64,000 bases of DNA, taken from positions 2,762,204 through 2,826,203 of the forward strand of contig NZ_VLKC01000002.1 of assembly GCF_007830295.1 (NCBI RefSeq), given 5' to 3'. The position numbers were made by a program, and so were the translations under genes. The notes beneath the pieces were generated by a model, which worked only from the letters and a program-made list of their open reading frames with translations, ran no database searches and was not told the DNA's origin. The DNA comes from Sporomusa sp. KB1. Its GTDB lineage: Bacteria; Bacillota; Negativicutes; Sporomusales; Sporomusaceae. Below are positions 43,774 through 52,651 of this stretch, piece after piece. Within the stretch, counting starts at the first letter, position 1, and each line of letters begins with the position of its first letter.

Positions 43774-44625
43774 CTAAGTTCTTTGTGGCAGTTTCTCTGT
43801 AACCTTCCACCACATAATTCCAACAGTGGTTGCTGATTGTTCAGTACACAGGCCATCAACGGCGCGGGACTCTAAGAAGTCGCGAATACTGGCTTCAATA
43901 TCTGGCCCGCTTATGCCAAACACAGTAAAATAGCGGGTGTAGTGCTCAATCAGATAATCAAGCGGCTCTTGCTGGTCTTGACTGTAGCTGTAAAAAGTCA
44001 AGTTAGGACGATAGCCTTCTTGGTAGAGGATGTTGAGAGGGTAAATAATGTTAAAAGAGGGGCCGGGCGGAGCTTGGCCGCGAAGTCTTTCCCACAACAG
44101 GCGGCGCAAAGTAAGGCTGTGCTGACCGGCAAAGCCAATGAGACAGCAAACTTTGCGGGCTACTTTGATCATTTTCATGAGGCTGTCATAGTCATCAATG
44201 GCCGGGCTTTTGGCGGCAAATGTAATATCATAGGCCGGTTTGGCCGCTAAGTCATTCCAATCGGCATGCAAGCAATCAATATGAGCGGATAGCCCTGCTT
44301 TATCAGCCTTGTGTTGGAGTGCAGACAGCATTTGACTGGCTGTGTCCAGACCAGTCACTTTAACGCCTTTAGCAGCCAGGGGCAACGCATAGGTGCCAGG
44401 ACCGCAGCCAATATCAAGTAAGCTATCGCCTGGCTTGACGGCTCCCTGCGCTATCAGCTGTTCAATGATATCCTGATGGGTTTGCCGGTTGGTGTTAGTA
44501 TTTTTTGTATAACTGCTGGCAAAGCTGTTCCAAAATTCGATCCAGGCTTGGGGATCAGGACTCTGTTTTCGTACAGTTTGGCGGTACTCGTCCCACGCCT
44601 TGGCCCAAAATTCGGCATTGTACAT
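43774..44625 (-). CDS. Class I SAM-dependent methyltransferase (copy 1)
   Basis: 283 residues with motif I LLDIGCGPGTYALPLAAKG, VTGLDTASQML and a post-motif region CLHADWND. The rest includes VARKVCCLIGFAGQHSLTLR and ends in TTVGIMWWK. A clear paralogue sits at 52652-53509. It is the last gene of the T-box-controlled operon, 21 bp after the FmdE-like gene. The substrate is unknown; an aromatic N-terminal part rich in Trp is shared by both copies. Confidence 0.86.
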   Translation of the reverse strand: MYNAEFWAKAWDEYRQTVRKQSPDPQAWIEFWNSFASSYTKNTNTNRQTHQDIIEQLIAQGAVKPGDSLLDIGCGPGTYALPLAAKGVKVTGLDTASQMLSALQHKADKAGLSAHIDCLHADWNDLAAKPAYDITFAAKSPAIDDYDSLMKMIKVARKVCCLIGFAGQHSLTLRRLLWERLRGQAPPGPSFNIIYPLNILYQEGYRPNLTFYSYSQDQQEPLDYLIEHYTRYFTVFGISGPDIEASIRDFLESRAVDGLCTEQSATTVGIMWWKVTEKLPQRT

Positions 44626-44646
44626 AAAATCACCTCGCTCTTGTCT

Positions 44647-45255
44647 TTACCATCCCCGGCTATATTCTTCGGTACAGGCCAGACAAGCAATTTTGCCATT
44701 TCTCAACCGGGCGCGGGCTTCCATGACTTTTTCGCCGCAGTACTCGCAGATAACAGAGTTGAAGATTTTGGCTTCTGAGGGTAGTTTGAGTTCGACGTCC
44801 TGGATTTTAAATATTTCCTCAGGCGGGGCAGCTAGCAGACAGGCAATGCGCTCAGACTGAAGCTTTTGCCAGGATTCTTCCTGCGCTGGCGTAGCTTGTC
44901 CGCTGAATACGGCAGTTTTACTGATTTCCTGCTCAGGTGTCAGGGGTATTCTATCGCCTGTTACAACAACCCGCACAGCCTTACCTGTGCTGCGATTGCC
45001 AACCGTATAGGCTTGCTTGCCATGATCTTTGTAGATCAGATTGCCTTTACCGATGGTGCAGCCTAAAATAGCCTGTATGGCATCAATGCCACAGCCGTCA
45101 GATTCGACAATAGCAACAAGTTCTTCATCGGCGGCGCGTTCTACCTTGAGATGTGCCAAGGCAGCCTTGGCGGCCAGGTAGCCGATAGTAAGTCCGGGAC
45201 AGCAGTGCCCATGAAAGTCGATGGCCTTTTGAAAATCGGCAGGACGATTGTTCAT
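44647..45255 (-). CDS. FmdE-like protein with C-terminal zinc ribbon
   Basis: The N-terminal FmdE domain has DFHGHCCPGLTIGYLAAKAAL and ESDGCGIDAIQAILGCTIGKGN, with conserved His and Cys that bind metal. The C-terminal part has CEYCGEKVMEARAR and IACLAC, a CxxC...CxxC zinc ribbon. Named after subunit E of formylmethanofuran dehydrogenase, this family occurs in many bacteria without that enzyme, often near molybdenum or nickel genes. GGAGG before the ATG; 33 bp after the synthetase fusion gene. Confidence 0.9.
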   Translation of the reverse strand: MNNRPADFQKAIDFHGHCCPGLTIGYLAAKAALAHLKVERAADEELVAIVESDGCGIDAIQAILGCTIGKGNLIYKDHGKQAYTVGNRSTGKAVRVVVTGDRIPLTPEQEISKTAVFSGQATPAQEESWQKLQSERIACLLAAPPEEIFKIQDVELKLPSEAKIFNSVICEYCGEKVMEARARLRNGKIACLACTEEYSRGW

Positions 45256-45287
45256 GATAACCTCCAGTATTTTTTATTTATTTATTG

Positions 45288-47813
45288 TTATGCGGTCTCA
45301 ATTCGGCTGTCTGCCTGTAAGCCTAATTTTTGAATTTCCTGTTCGCGCATCTTATATTTCATGATCTTTCCGGCGGCATTCATCGGGAATTCAGTAACGA
45401 AATCGATGTAGCGGGGGGTTTTATGTTTGGCCATGTGGGAACGGATATAATCCTTAAGCTCGTCGGCCGTTAGGATCATCCCCGCCTTGAGGATCACGCA
45501 CGCAACAATCTCCTCGCCATACTGCTTGTCTGGCACGCCAATCACCTGAACATCCTTGACTTTGGGATGTGTATAGATAAAATCTTCGATTTCCTTAGGA
45601 TAGATATTTTCACCACCCCGAATAATCATATCCTTGATGCGTCCGGTAAGTTTGTAGTAGCCATTTTCATCACGCCTTGCCAGGTCGCCGGTGTGAAGCC
45701 AACCGTCCTTGTCAATGACGGCTGCTGTTGCTTCAGGCATTTTGTAGTAACCCTTCATGATGTTGTAGCCGCGGGCTACAAACTCGCCATCCATATTGTC
45801 AGGCAAATCTTTGCCGGTTTTGGGATCTACAATCTTACACTCAACGCCAGGTAACTCACGGCCTACGGTGGTAACGCGCAATTCAACAGAATCATCTACG
45901 CGGCTTTGGGTGCAGCCGGGCGCAGATTCGGTCTGCCCGAACACTATTGTTATCTGAGTCATGTTCATCTTGTCTACAACATCCTGCATTACCTTGACAG
46001 GACAAGGGCTGCCGGCCATAATGCCTGTTCGTATATTAGAAAAATCTGTTTTCGGAAAGTCCTCATGCTCTAACATCGCAATAAACATGGTGGGGACTCC
46101 GTGGAAGCAGGTTATTTTCTCCCGGTTGATGCATTCCAGTGATAGCTTAGGTGAGAAATACGGCATCGGCGACATGGTGACGCCATGCGTCATTGAAGCT
46201 GTCATGGCAAGCACCATACCGAAGCAATGGAACATGGGTACGTGAATCATCATGCGGTCGGCTGTAGAAAGATCCATGCAGTCGCCGATATTTTTCCCAT
46301 TATTCACCACGTTATAGTGGGTGAGCATGACACCCTTCGGAAAACCGGTGGTCCCTGAGGTATACTGCATGTTGCATACATCATGTTTGTTGATGGAACG
46401 TTCGCGGCGATAAACCTCTTCAATGGGAACGTTATTAGCCATTGCTATGGCATCTTCCCATGTCAGGCAACCTTTCTGCCTTGAATCAACCGTAATTATA
46501 TTGCGCAGAAAAGGCAGACGTTTTATGTGCAGTGGTTTCTCCGCATCGGCGGTTTCAAGCTCTGGGCAAAGCTCTTTGATAATACCGACATAATCGGAAT
46601 CCTTATAACCGTCGATCATCACCAGTGTATGTGTATCTGATTGACGGAGCAGATATTCTGCCTCATAAATTTTGTAGGCTGTATTTACAGTGACAAGCAC
46701 CGCACCAATCTTGGTCGTGGCCCAAAAGGTAATGAACCACTGCGGGACATTAGTTGCCCAGATGGCAACATGATCACCTGGTCTGACGCCTAAGGCAATT
46801 AGCGCACAGGCAAAGGTATCGACATCGTCCCGAAATTCCGAATAGGTTCGGGTATAATCTATTGTGGTATACCGAAAAGCATACTGATCGGGAAACTCAT
46901 TAACCATGCGGTCAAGCACCTGAGGGAAGGTCAAGTCAATGAGCGTATCTTTCTCCCAGACGTATTTGCCGGTTTTGGCGTTATTGTCGAATAGACGGCC
47001 TTTGGCTGTGGTTTTCTCAATGAAACGGCTCATATAGTTTGCGAAATTTGGGAAAATAACGCCTGTATCATCAAGGTCTGGTGCCCAGTGCCTGATCCAT
47101 TCAAGTGATACATAACCATCGTATTTTATGGAGCTTAATGCCATCATGATGGCGTCAATTGGCAAATCTCCTTCACCCATTACGCGGTAGTGGATTATGC
47201 CATCTACCATAATGGAATCCTTAATATGTACATATTTAATATAGGCACCAAGATTTTGTACCGTCTGTCCTGGTGTCTCACCTGCAAAGCGGTAGGGATG
47301 ATGTATATCCCACAGGGCGGCCACTGCGTCGCTTGCCACTTGATTAAGCAGCAGGCATAGGCGGGCGGTATCGGAATAAACACCATTGGTTTCCACCAGC
47401 AGGGTTACGCCATTTTCTTCGGCTATGGGAACCAGGCGCTTTAAGGCGTTAAGTACAACCCCATCATCAACATCACCGTTTGGTTGGGGATCAAGGTCGG
47501 CCAGAATGCGGACATAGGGCGTGCCAAACTTGGCGGCTAGTAAAATATACTGCACAAGCTGTTCATGGTTTTCTTCCGCCTTTTCCGCGTACTTCAGGCA
47601 GCAACCGGAAGAAAAGCAAGGAATTTCGAGGTGTAATTCTGAGAGCTTTTGGACTGCTTGCGGGATCTGAGTTGCAGTAAAAGGATGTACAAGAACAGTA
47701 TCGTTGCCTTGTCCGCGGATTTCAATGCCGTCAAACCCAAAATCCTTGGCCATGGAATAGATATCTGTCCAACTGAAGTTGGGACAACCAAGGGTAGAAA
47801 AAGCAAGTTTCAT
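45288..47813 (-). CDS. Fusion of sugar isomerase-like TIM barrel and acyl-CoA synthetase
   Basis: 841 residues. The first 270 are a xylose-isomerase-like TIM barrel (MKLAFSTLGCPNFSW, FDGIEIRGQG, LLVETNGVYSD, ALWDIHHPYRFAGE, YVHIKDS, DGYVSLEWIRHW) with metal-ligand Glu, Asp and His in place. Residues about 300-841 are an AMP-forming acyl-CoA synthetase (YTSGTTGFPKGVMLTHYN, VFGQTESAPG, GWLHTGDLARRDENGYY, IIRGGENIYPKEIED, and the final AAGKIMKYKMRE with the catalytic Lys). The ATG at 47813 follows GAGGAG. The leader is a T-box with a Leu codon. Two enzymes of such different kinds in one chain are unusual. Confidence 0.88.
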   Translation of the reverse strand: MKLAFSTLGCPNFSWTDIYSMAKDFGFDGIEIRGQGNDTVLVHPFTATQIPQAVQKLSELHLEIPCFSSGCCLKYAEKAEENHEQLVQYILLAAKFGTPYVRILADLDPQPNGDVDDGVVLNALKRLVPIAEENGVTLLVETNGVYSDTARLCLLLNQVASDAVAALWDIHHPYRFAGETPGQTVQNLGAYIKYVHIKDSIMVDGIIHYRVMGEGDLPIDAIMMALSSIKYDGYVSLEWIRHWAPDLDDTGVIFPNFANYMSRFIEKTTAKGRLFDNNAKTGKYVWEKDTLIDLTFPQVLDRMVNEFPDQYAFRYTTIDYTRTYSEFRDDVDTFACALIALGVRPGDHVAIWATNVPQWFITFWATTKIGAVLVTVNTAYKIYEAEYLLRQSDTHTLVMIDGYKDSDYVGIIKELCPELETADAEKPLHIKRLPFLRNIITVDSRQKGCLTWEDAIAMANNVPIEEVYRRERSINKHDVCNMQYTSGTTGFPKGVMLTHYNVVNNGKNIGDCMDLSTADRMMIHVPMFHCFGMVLAMTASMTHGVTMSPMPYFSPKLSLECINREKITCFHGVPTMFIAMLEHEDFPKTDFSNIRTGIMAGSPCPVKVMQDVVDKMNMTQITIVFGQTESAPGCTQSRVDDSVELRVTTVGRELPGVECKIVDPKTGKDLPDNMDGEFVARGYNIMKGYYKMPEATAAVIDKDGWLHTGDLARRDENGYYKLTGRIKDMIIRGGENIYPKEIEDFIYTHPKVKDVQVIGVPDKQYGEEIVACVILKAGMILTADELKDYIRSHMAKHKTPRYIDFVTEFPMNAAGKIMKYKMREQEIQKLGLQADSRIETA

Positions 47814-47883
47814 TGCAGTCTCCTCACAAATCTTTTTTAGAACCATTATTAATTGGTCTGCTTATTTAGCTATGCCCAGCAAT

Positions 47884-48165
47884 GAAAAAAGCTTTCGTCC
47901 TTGAAGCATTTCTGCTAAGAGACGAAAGCGTAAACTTCCGTGGTATCACTCTTGTTGATATGAAATATATCAACTCTGCGGCATTGTCAAAATGACGAAT
48001 GCTGTCTCATAATAACGGCGAGAAAACCGTTCACACCTACTCGCTTCAACCACCAGGAAACGATTTTGCCTTCAGTTGACTGCTAGGGTGAGTTTCACGA
48101 CTGCTCTGCGCGCTGTTTCTCAGCAACCAACAGCTCTCTGGAGCGTCATACCGCAGTGTATTTTC
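47884..48165 (-). promoter_or_regulatory. T-box riboswitch with CUC (leucine) specifier
   Basis: Read on the minus strand. Stem I base UAGGG/CCCUA and ACUGC/GCAGU helices enclose a specifier loop GUGAAACUCACC. With the usual GAA-A-NNN-A pattern the specifier is CUC (complement of 48090-48092), a leucine codon. Downstream are AGAGTGATACCACGG (47938-47952, T-box consensus AGGGUGGUACCGCG with changes) and a terminator GCTTTCGTC/GACGAAAGC plus TTTTTT (47885-47930). Uncharged tRNA-Leu should favour the antiterminator and switch on the synthetase-FmdE-methyltransferase operon. Confidence 0.85.
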
Positions 48166-48299
48166 CCTATCAATGCATTAACTACTTATTTATAAACCAT
48201 TTTATAGTTTTTGTCAAGATGATTTCAGTAAATCCAGTACCATAAAAGGTCTAAATATAAAATATGATGCCAATGATTTTAGATAATTCATACTATGTC

Positions 48300-48329
48300 T
48301 TGACATATAAAAGTGAATTTTGCTACAAT
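48300..48329 (+). promoter_or_regulatory. Sigma-A promoter of the DUF3842 operon
   Basis: TTGACA at 48300-48305, 18-nt spacer, TACAAT at 48324-48329. About 280 bp of leader lies between it and the first gene. Confidence 0.75.
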
Positions 48330-48334
48330 CAGAA

Positions 48335-48465
48335 TAATGAAGGTAGCTGAAGCTGCCGAATGCCGTGTGAAGTACGGTTGTTTGTTTTACTGAAGACTGG
48401 TAATAACTTATAATGTGAAATGCAGCCATGAAGGTTTCGTGTGAAGCGATTTTCATGGTTTTTTT
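48335..48465 (+). promoter_or_regulatory. Structured leader RNA with terminator, class not recognised
   Basis: After the promoter come GCAGC-type and GCCGT-GTGAAGT-ACGG hairpins, and a terminator (CCATGAA 48426-48432, TTCATGG 48452-48458, then seven T) that ends about 145 bp before the first gene. CGTGTGAAG occurs in the first hairpin and again in the terminator loop. A ligand- or protein-controlled attenuator is likely; I cannot match it to Moco, purine or other riboswitch consensus from memory. Confidence 0.5.
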
Positions 48466-48609
48466 CATTCTAAGCATTCTTCTGTCGTCTGACAGTTTAC
48501 CCGGTGTTGCCGTATCCCGGGAGGTGCTAAGGGTTTGCAGGAGTTTGATTGTTGCTGGCCGAATATATACGGCAATCGTCCAGTTCTAGCGGAAGGTGGT
48601 AATAAGGTA

Positions 48610-49032
48610 ATGTTAATCGCGGTTATTGATGGCATGGGCGGAGGCCTTGGTGTGCAGCTGGTTGCCCAGTTATCAGCACAATTGGGGCAGAAAGCAGATA
48701 TTATTGCGCTGGGAACAAATGCATTGGCGACCAACAATATGGTACGGGCGGGAGCTATGCGTGGTGCGACAGGCGAAAACGCTGTTGTTGTTTCCATCCG
48801 CAAAGTCGATATAGTAGTAGGGCCAATTGGTATTATTATTCCTAATTCCTTGATGGGTGAGATTACGCCTAAAATTGCCGAAGCCGTTGCTTCGGCGGAT
48901 GCGCATAAAGTACTGGTACCTGTTAGTCAACAACACTTCGATATAGTCGGATTAGAAAACCGGCCACTGGTGGTGTCTATAAAAGAAGCGGTTGCGAAGG
49001 TAAATGAGCTTGTTCAGGGTAGATCGTGGTAA
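48610..49032 (+). CDS. DUF3842 family protein
   Basis: 140 residues with AVIDGMGGGLGVQLVAQLS (glycine-rich nucleotide-binding-like loop), ALGTNALATNNMVRAGA, GATGENAVVV, and VGPIGIIIPNSLMGEITP. This matches the uncharacterised DUF3842 family. The start ATG 48610 is preceded by GGAAGGTGG and gives the usual N-terminus; a longer frame exists. It leads an operon of molybdenum hydroxylase subunits, so it may assist that enzyme; its function is not known. Confidence 0.82.
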   Translation: MLIAVIDGMGGGLGVQLVAQLSAQLGQKADIIALGTNALATNNMVRAGAMRGATGENAVVVSIRKVDIVVGPIGIIIPNSLMGEITPKIAEAVASADAHKVLVPVSQQHFDIVGLENRPLVVSIKEAVAKVNELVQGRSW

Positions 49033-49043
49033 TTTATTACAGC

Positions 49044-49112
49044 AAACAGAACTCCCCCTCTATTTTATAATAATTGTAACAACTACTATAAAATAGGGGG
49101 GGAGTTCTGTTT
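49044..49112. repeat. Long hairpin between DUF3842 and hydroxylase genes
   Basis: Arms of about 25 bp (AAACAGAACTCCCCC plus CTATTTTATA, and their complements) pair with few mismatches around a 17-nt loop. A short T tract ends it (GTTT). It lies 28 bp before the hydroxylase start and could be a terminator, an mRNA processing site or a barrier that sets subunit levels. Confidence 0.7.
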
Positions 49113-49139
49113 ACCGTAAAAGATGGTAGGAGGCATTGT

Positions 49140-51257
49140 ATGGAAATGATTAGTAAATCCACCAAGAAAAAAGATCATGAAGCGAAAATAAGCGGTCGTG
49201 CTCTTTATGTGGATGATCATGTAATGGACGACATGCTTTATGGCAGGTTGTTGCGCTCTGCAAAAGCAAAAGCACGCGTCACCAGGATTATTCTTCCGGC
49301 ATTGCCTACAGGTTATTTTGTTGTTGACAAGAACGATGTTACTGGTGAAAATCGTGTTGCTATAATAGTTCATGACACTCCGGTTTATGCCGAAGATACG
49401 GTAGAATATGTTGGTGAGCCAATTTTGATGGTTGTCGGCCCGGCTGTTAAAGAAGTTGAGAGAATTTTGCATGATATTGTCGTCATATACGAAGAGCAAG
49501 TTCCAATTCTCGATATGCGCCAATCAGATACTGTTTTTTTCAATTACAATTATGCCAAAGGGGATATCGAGCAGGCTTTGAAAGCAGCTGATTATGTTTT
49601 CATCGAGACATTTCAGACTGGTTATCAGGAGCAGGCTTATCTTGAGACACAGGGGCTAATTGCTTATCCGCATGCAGGACGAATGACTGTACGCGGTTCC
49701 ATGCAGTGTCCTTATTATGTGCATGCTGCAGTCGCTAACGCATTAGGCTGTGAGGAACAGGATGTTCAGGTTATCCAAGATGTTACTGGTGGAGCTTTTG
49801 GTGGCAAAGAAGCGTTTCCCTCCATACTTGCGTGTCAAATCGCAGTAGCGGCCAAAAAGGCAAACAAACCAGTTAAGGTCATATTTGACCGGCGCGAAGA
49901 CATGGAGTTTACGTCCAAACGTCATCCATCACTATGCACCTATAAGGTGGCTATTAAAAACGGTGAAATTACTGGCATGGATATTGATGTGCTGTTTAAT
50001 AGTGGTGCCTACACCACACTTTCCGCCGTTGTTTTGCAGCGTGGCTTAATTTGTGCAAACGGTGTATATCGCATCGATAATCTGCGTGTTGCCGGACGGG
50101 CAGCTAAGACTAATACGGTACCTTGCGGAGCATACCGCGGTTTTGGCGCACCGCAGACTTTCTTTGCAGTAGAAATGGTTATGGCTCATATTGCTAAGAA
50201 AATGGGGCTTGATTCGCTTGAACTTAAAGAAAAATATATTGTGCAGCAAAGCGATGCTACATCTACAAGCGGCAAGTTTCATTTCCATGTACCTTTACCG
50301 GAAATGATTCAGCGGCTTGATGAACTTACTGATTACCGTGCCAAACGTAAGCTGTACCAGAATCAGACAGGGCGCTATCGTAAAGGTATTGGTATGTCGA
50401 TGTTTTTTCATGGCTGTGGTTTTACTGGCAGTGGCGAGCGTGATATTATTAAGGCCGTTGCCAGGATTCGAAAAAATGCCGCTGGTACGGTAGAGATTCT
50501 GGTGAGCAATACCGATATGGGTCAAGGTATCAAAACGACTTTCTGTAAAATTGTTGCAGATACTCTTGGCATTTCTTATGACAAGGTGTATATTGACAAC
50601 CCGGATACGGATCGTGTGCCAGATTCAGGTCCGACTGTAGCAAGCCGGTCGCTCATGACAGTTGGCGGTTTGTTGCAACAGGCAGCAGCGAAGCTTAAAC
50701 AAGAATGGATCGAGGGAGAAGAACAAGTTATCGAAGAACATTTCAGCGAGCCTGATTTTGTAATTCCGTTTAGTCTGGACGAATTCAAAGGAGATGCTTA
50801 CCCAACATATTCCTGGTCTGTTAATGCGATTGAAGTGGAAGTAGACACGCTTACTGCAACGACAAAGATTTTGGGGGCCTGGGGGATTTTCGATGTTGGT
50901 GTTCCTGTTGATATGAATATTATCCAGGGACAGATGCAGGGCGGTTTCCTGCAGGGGATTGGTTATGCCGCGATGGAGCAGATGGATTACAATGAGAAAG
51001 GGATGATTCGTAATAATAGTTTCAGCGATTACATCATTCCTACAGCGCTAGATGTGCCAAAGCTTGTGACTGAAATTATGAACAATCCCTATACTCACGG
51101 CCCATATGGAGCAAAGGGGGCAGGTGAACTTCCTCTTGTCGGTGCCGCTCCGGCTTATGTGGAAGCAATGGAAAATGCACTTGGCACTAATTTGCATAAG
51201 GCGCCGTTCACCCAGGAAGATACCATGAGAGTTTTGCAGGGAGGCGATAAACGATGA
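49140..51257 (+). CDS. Molybdenum hydroxylase large subunit (xanthine dehydrogenase family)
   Basis: 705 residues holding the molybdopterin cytosine dinucleotide or MPT cofactor. Seen: SGRALYVDDHVMDDMLYGR at the N-terminal a/b hammerhead, VTGGAFGGKEAF, PCGAYRGFGAPQ, VSNTDMGQGIKT, and GPYGAKGAGELPLVGAAPA with the catalytic Glu. The family hydroxylates purines, nicotinate and other heterocycles or oxidises aldehydes. The next two genes supply the 2Fe-2S and FAD subunits, overlapping in ATGA fashion. The substrate is open. Confidence 0.92.
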   Translation: MEMISKSTKKKDHEAKISGRALYVDDHVMDDMLYGRLLRSAKAKARVTRIILPALPTGYFVVDKNDVTGENRVAIIVHDTPVYAEDTVEYVGEPILMVVGPAVKEVERILHDIVVIYEEQVPILDMRQSDTVFFNYNYAKGDIEQALKAADYVFIETFQTGYQEQAYLETQGLIAYPHAGRMTVRGSMQCPYYVHAAVANALGCEEQDVQVIQDVTGGAFGGKEAFPSILACQIAVAAKKANKPVKVIFDRREDMEFTSKRHPSLCTYKVAIKNGEITGMDIDVLFNSGAYTTLSAVVLQRGLICANGVYRIDNLRVAGRAAKTNTVPCGAYRGFGAPQTFFAVEMVMAHIAKKMGLDSLELKEKYIVQQSDATSTSGKFHFHVPLPEMIQRLDELTDYRAKRKLYQNQTGRYRKGIGMSMFFHGCGFTGSGERDIIKAVARIRKNAAGTVEILVSNTDMGQGIKTTFCKIVADTLGISYDKVYIDNPDTDRVPDSGPTVASRSLMTVGGLLQQAAAKLKQEWIEGEEQVIEEHFSEPDFVIPFSLDEFKGDAYPTYSWSVNAIEVEVDTLTATTKILGAWGIFDVGVPVDMNIIQGQMQGGFLQGIGYAAMEQMDYNEKGMIRNNSFSDYIIPTALDVPKLVTEIMNNPYTHGPYGAKGAGELPLVGAAPAYVEAMENALGTNLHKAPFTQEDTMRVLQGGDKR

Positions 51258-51721
51258 TAAAATTTACGCTTAACGGCCAAGAGGTTACATCGTTTGCCAA
51301 AGCAAATGAGCGTTTACTTGATGCTTTGCGCAATGAATTTAGTCTCACTGGTGTAAAATGTGGCTGCAAAGCAGGAGAATGCGGCGCCTGTTCTGTTATT
51401 CTTGATGGTAGATTGGTTAACTCGTGCCTGGTAGCCATGGGGCATATTGAAGGCAGTACGCTGGTGACTATTGAAGGTTATCGTGAAACAGACCGTTTTG
51501 CGGCTCTGGCTAAAGCTTATGCTGCTGTCAGTGCTGTACAATGTGGTTTTTGTATTCCAGGCATGATTCTTGCTTCCGAATGTATCCTTGCCAAAAATCC
51601 AAACCCTACCGAAGCAGAAATTCGCGAAGGTATTTCTGGTAATCTGTGCAGATGTACTGGCTATAATGCGATTGTTGAAGCGATTGGTATTGCAGCAAAG
51701 GAGGGGCAAGGATTATGGTAA
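51254..51721 (+). CDS. Molybdenum hydroxylase 2Fe-2S subunit
   Basis: 155 residues with the plant-type ferredoxin cluster CGCKAGECGACSVILDG and a second, C-terminal cluster QCGFCIPGMIL...GNLCRCTGYN. It passes electrons from the molybdenum site to FAD. Overlaps the large-subunit gene by 4 bp and the FAD gene by 7 bp. Confidence 0.95.
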   Translation: MIKFTLNGQEVTSFAKANERLLDALRNEFSLTGVKCGCKAGECGACSVILDGRLVNSCLVAMGHIEGSTLVTIEGYRETDRFAALAKAYAAVSAVQCGFCIPGMILASECILAKNPNPTEAEIREGISGNLCRCTGYNAIVEAIGIAAKEGQGLW

Positions 51722-52533
51722 ATGGCTATCAAGCAACATCGCTAAACGAGGCTTTGGCTATTCTGGCCAAGGAAGCGGTTACCCCTTACGGCGGAGGTAC
51801 TGATTTAATGATTGCAGCAGATGAAAAGGCAAAGTATTTGTTCCTTATGAAAGTACCTGAGATGAAAAATATAGTGGAAGACAAGGAGTATATTCGTATT
51901 GGTGCTGCCTGTACGTTTACTGAGATTATTGAAAGTACATTGGCTCCCGCTATATTAAAGGAAGCAGTAGCACAGATTGCGGCACCGTCAATCCGCAACC
52001 TTGGTACTGTTGGCGGCAATATCTGCAACGGCTCGCCGAAGGCTGACAGTGCGCTGATCTTTTTTGCGACAGACGCTAAACTGCGCCTTGTTAGCAGCAA
52101 GGGCGAACGGGTGATTCCTATTACCGAGTTTTATCTTGGTAATAGAAAAACATCCCTTCAGGCAGATGAACTGCTGGTAGAGATTTTGATGAAGCGAACA
52201 GGTTGTAATAATTACTACTATAAGAAGGTCGGGGCCAGAGCTGCTTTGGCTATTTCCAGAGTATCGTTTGCAGCCGTACTTAACATCGAGCAAGGTAAGA
52301 TTGTTACTTGTAAGACAGCTTTTGGTGCAGTCAGTGATGTTATCATCAGACGGGCAGATATTGATGCTATGCTTGTTGGGAAGACAATCAATGAAGCAAG
52401 GGCTGTCAAGGAAGACTATCTTGCCGCCTTTTCGCAGGCGATTGTTCCTATTAGAGGTAGAATTTCGGCAGAGTATAGAAAGACTGTTTGTATGAATTTA
52501 CTGCGTGACTTTCTTGAAAGCAATGGAATCTGA
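51715..52533 (+). CDS. Molybdenum hydroxylase FAD-binding subunit
   Basis: 272 residues: PYGGGTDLMIAAD and APSIRNLGTVGGNICNGSPKAD are the two FAD-binding glycine-rich loops of the CO dehydrogenase flavoprotein family; the C-terminal part (KKVGARAALAISRVSFAAV) matches too. Third subunit of the complex. The order large-2Fe2S-FAD differs from the common FAD-2Fe2S-large order. Confidence 0.93.
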   Translation: MVNGYQATSLNEALAILAKEAVTPYGGGTDLMIAADEKAKYLFLMKVPEMKNIVEDKEYIRIGAACTFTEIIESTLAPAILKEAVAQIAAPSIRNLGTVGGNICNGSPKADSALIFFATDAKLRLVSSKGERVIPITEFYLGNRKTSLQADELLVEILMKRTGCNNYYYKKVGARAALAISRVSFAAVLNIEQGKIVTCKTAFGAVSDVIIRRADIDAMLVGKTINEARAVKEDYLAAFSQAIVPIRGRISAEYRKTVCMNLLRDFLESNGI

Positions 52534-52549
52534 TTTTCACTTGGCACAG

Positions 52550-52615
52550 GAAAACACCCCGCTGCCTGATAAAGTGGAGTTGCAAACACTTTACCAGGCG
52601 ACGGGGTGTTTTTAT
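52550..52615. terminator. Bidirectional terminator
   Basis: AAAACACCCCG/CGGGGTGTTTT and inner GCCTG-TAAAGTG/CACTTTA-CAGGC stems, T run on the plus side, between the converging hydroxylase and methyltransferase genes. Confidence 0.87.
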
Positions 52616-52651
52616 AGGATACTATATGTATGCGCATGATATATAGCCAGG

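Noticed and set aside
48335-48390. Group II intron or its scar, suggested by GCCGTGTGAAGTACGGTT
   Set aside because: Only one short stem resembles intron sequence; no reverse transcriptase, domain V or intron borders are seen.
48214-48477. 87-residue minus-strand frame upstream of the T-box
   Set aside because: Covers the plus-strand promoter and leader terminator; no ribosome binding site and no family-like features.
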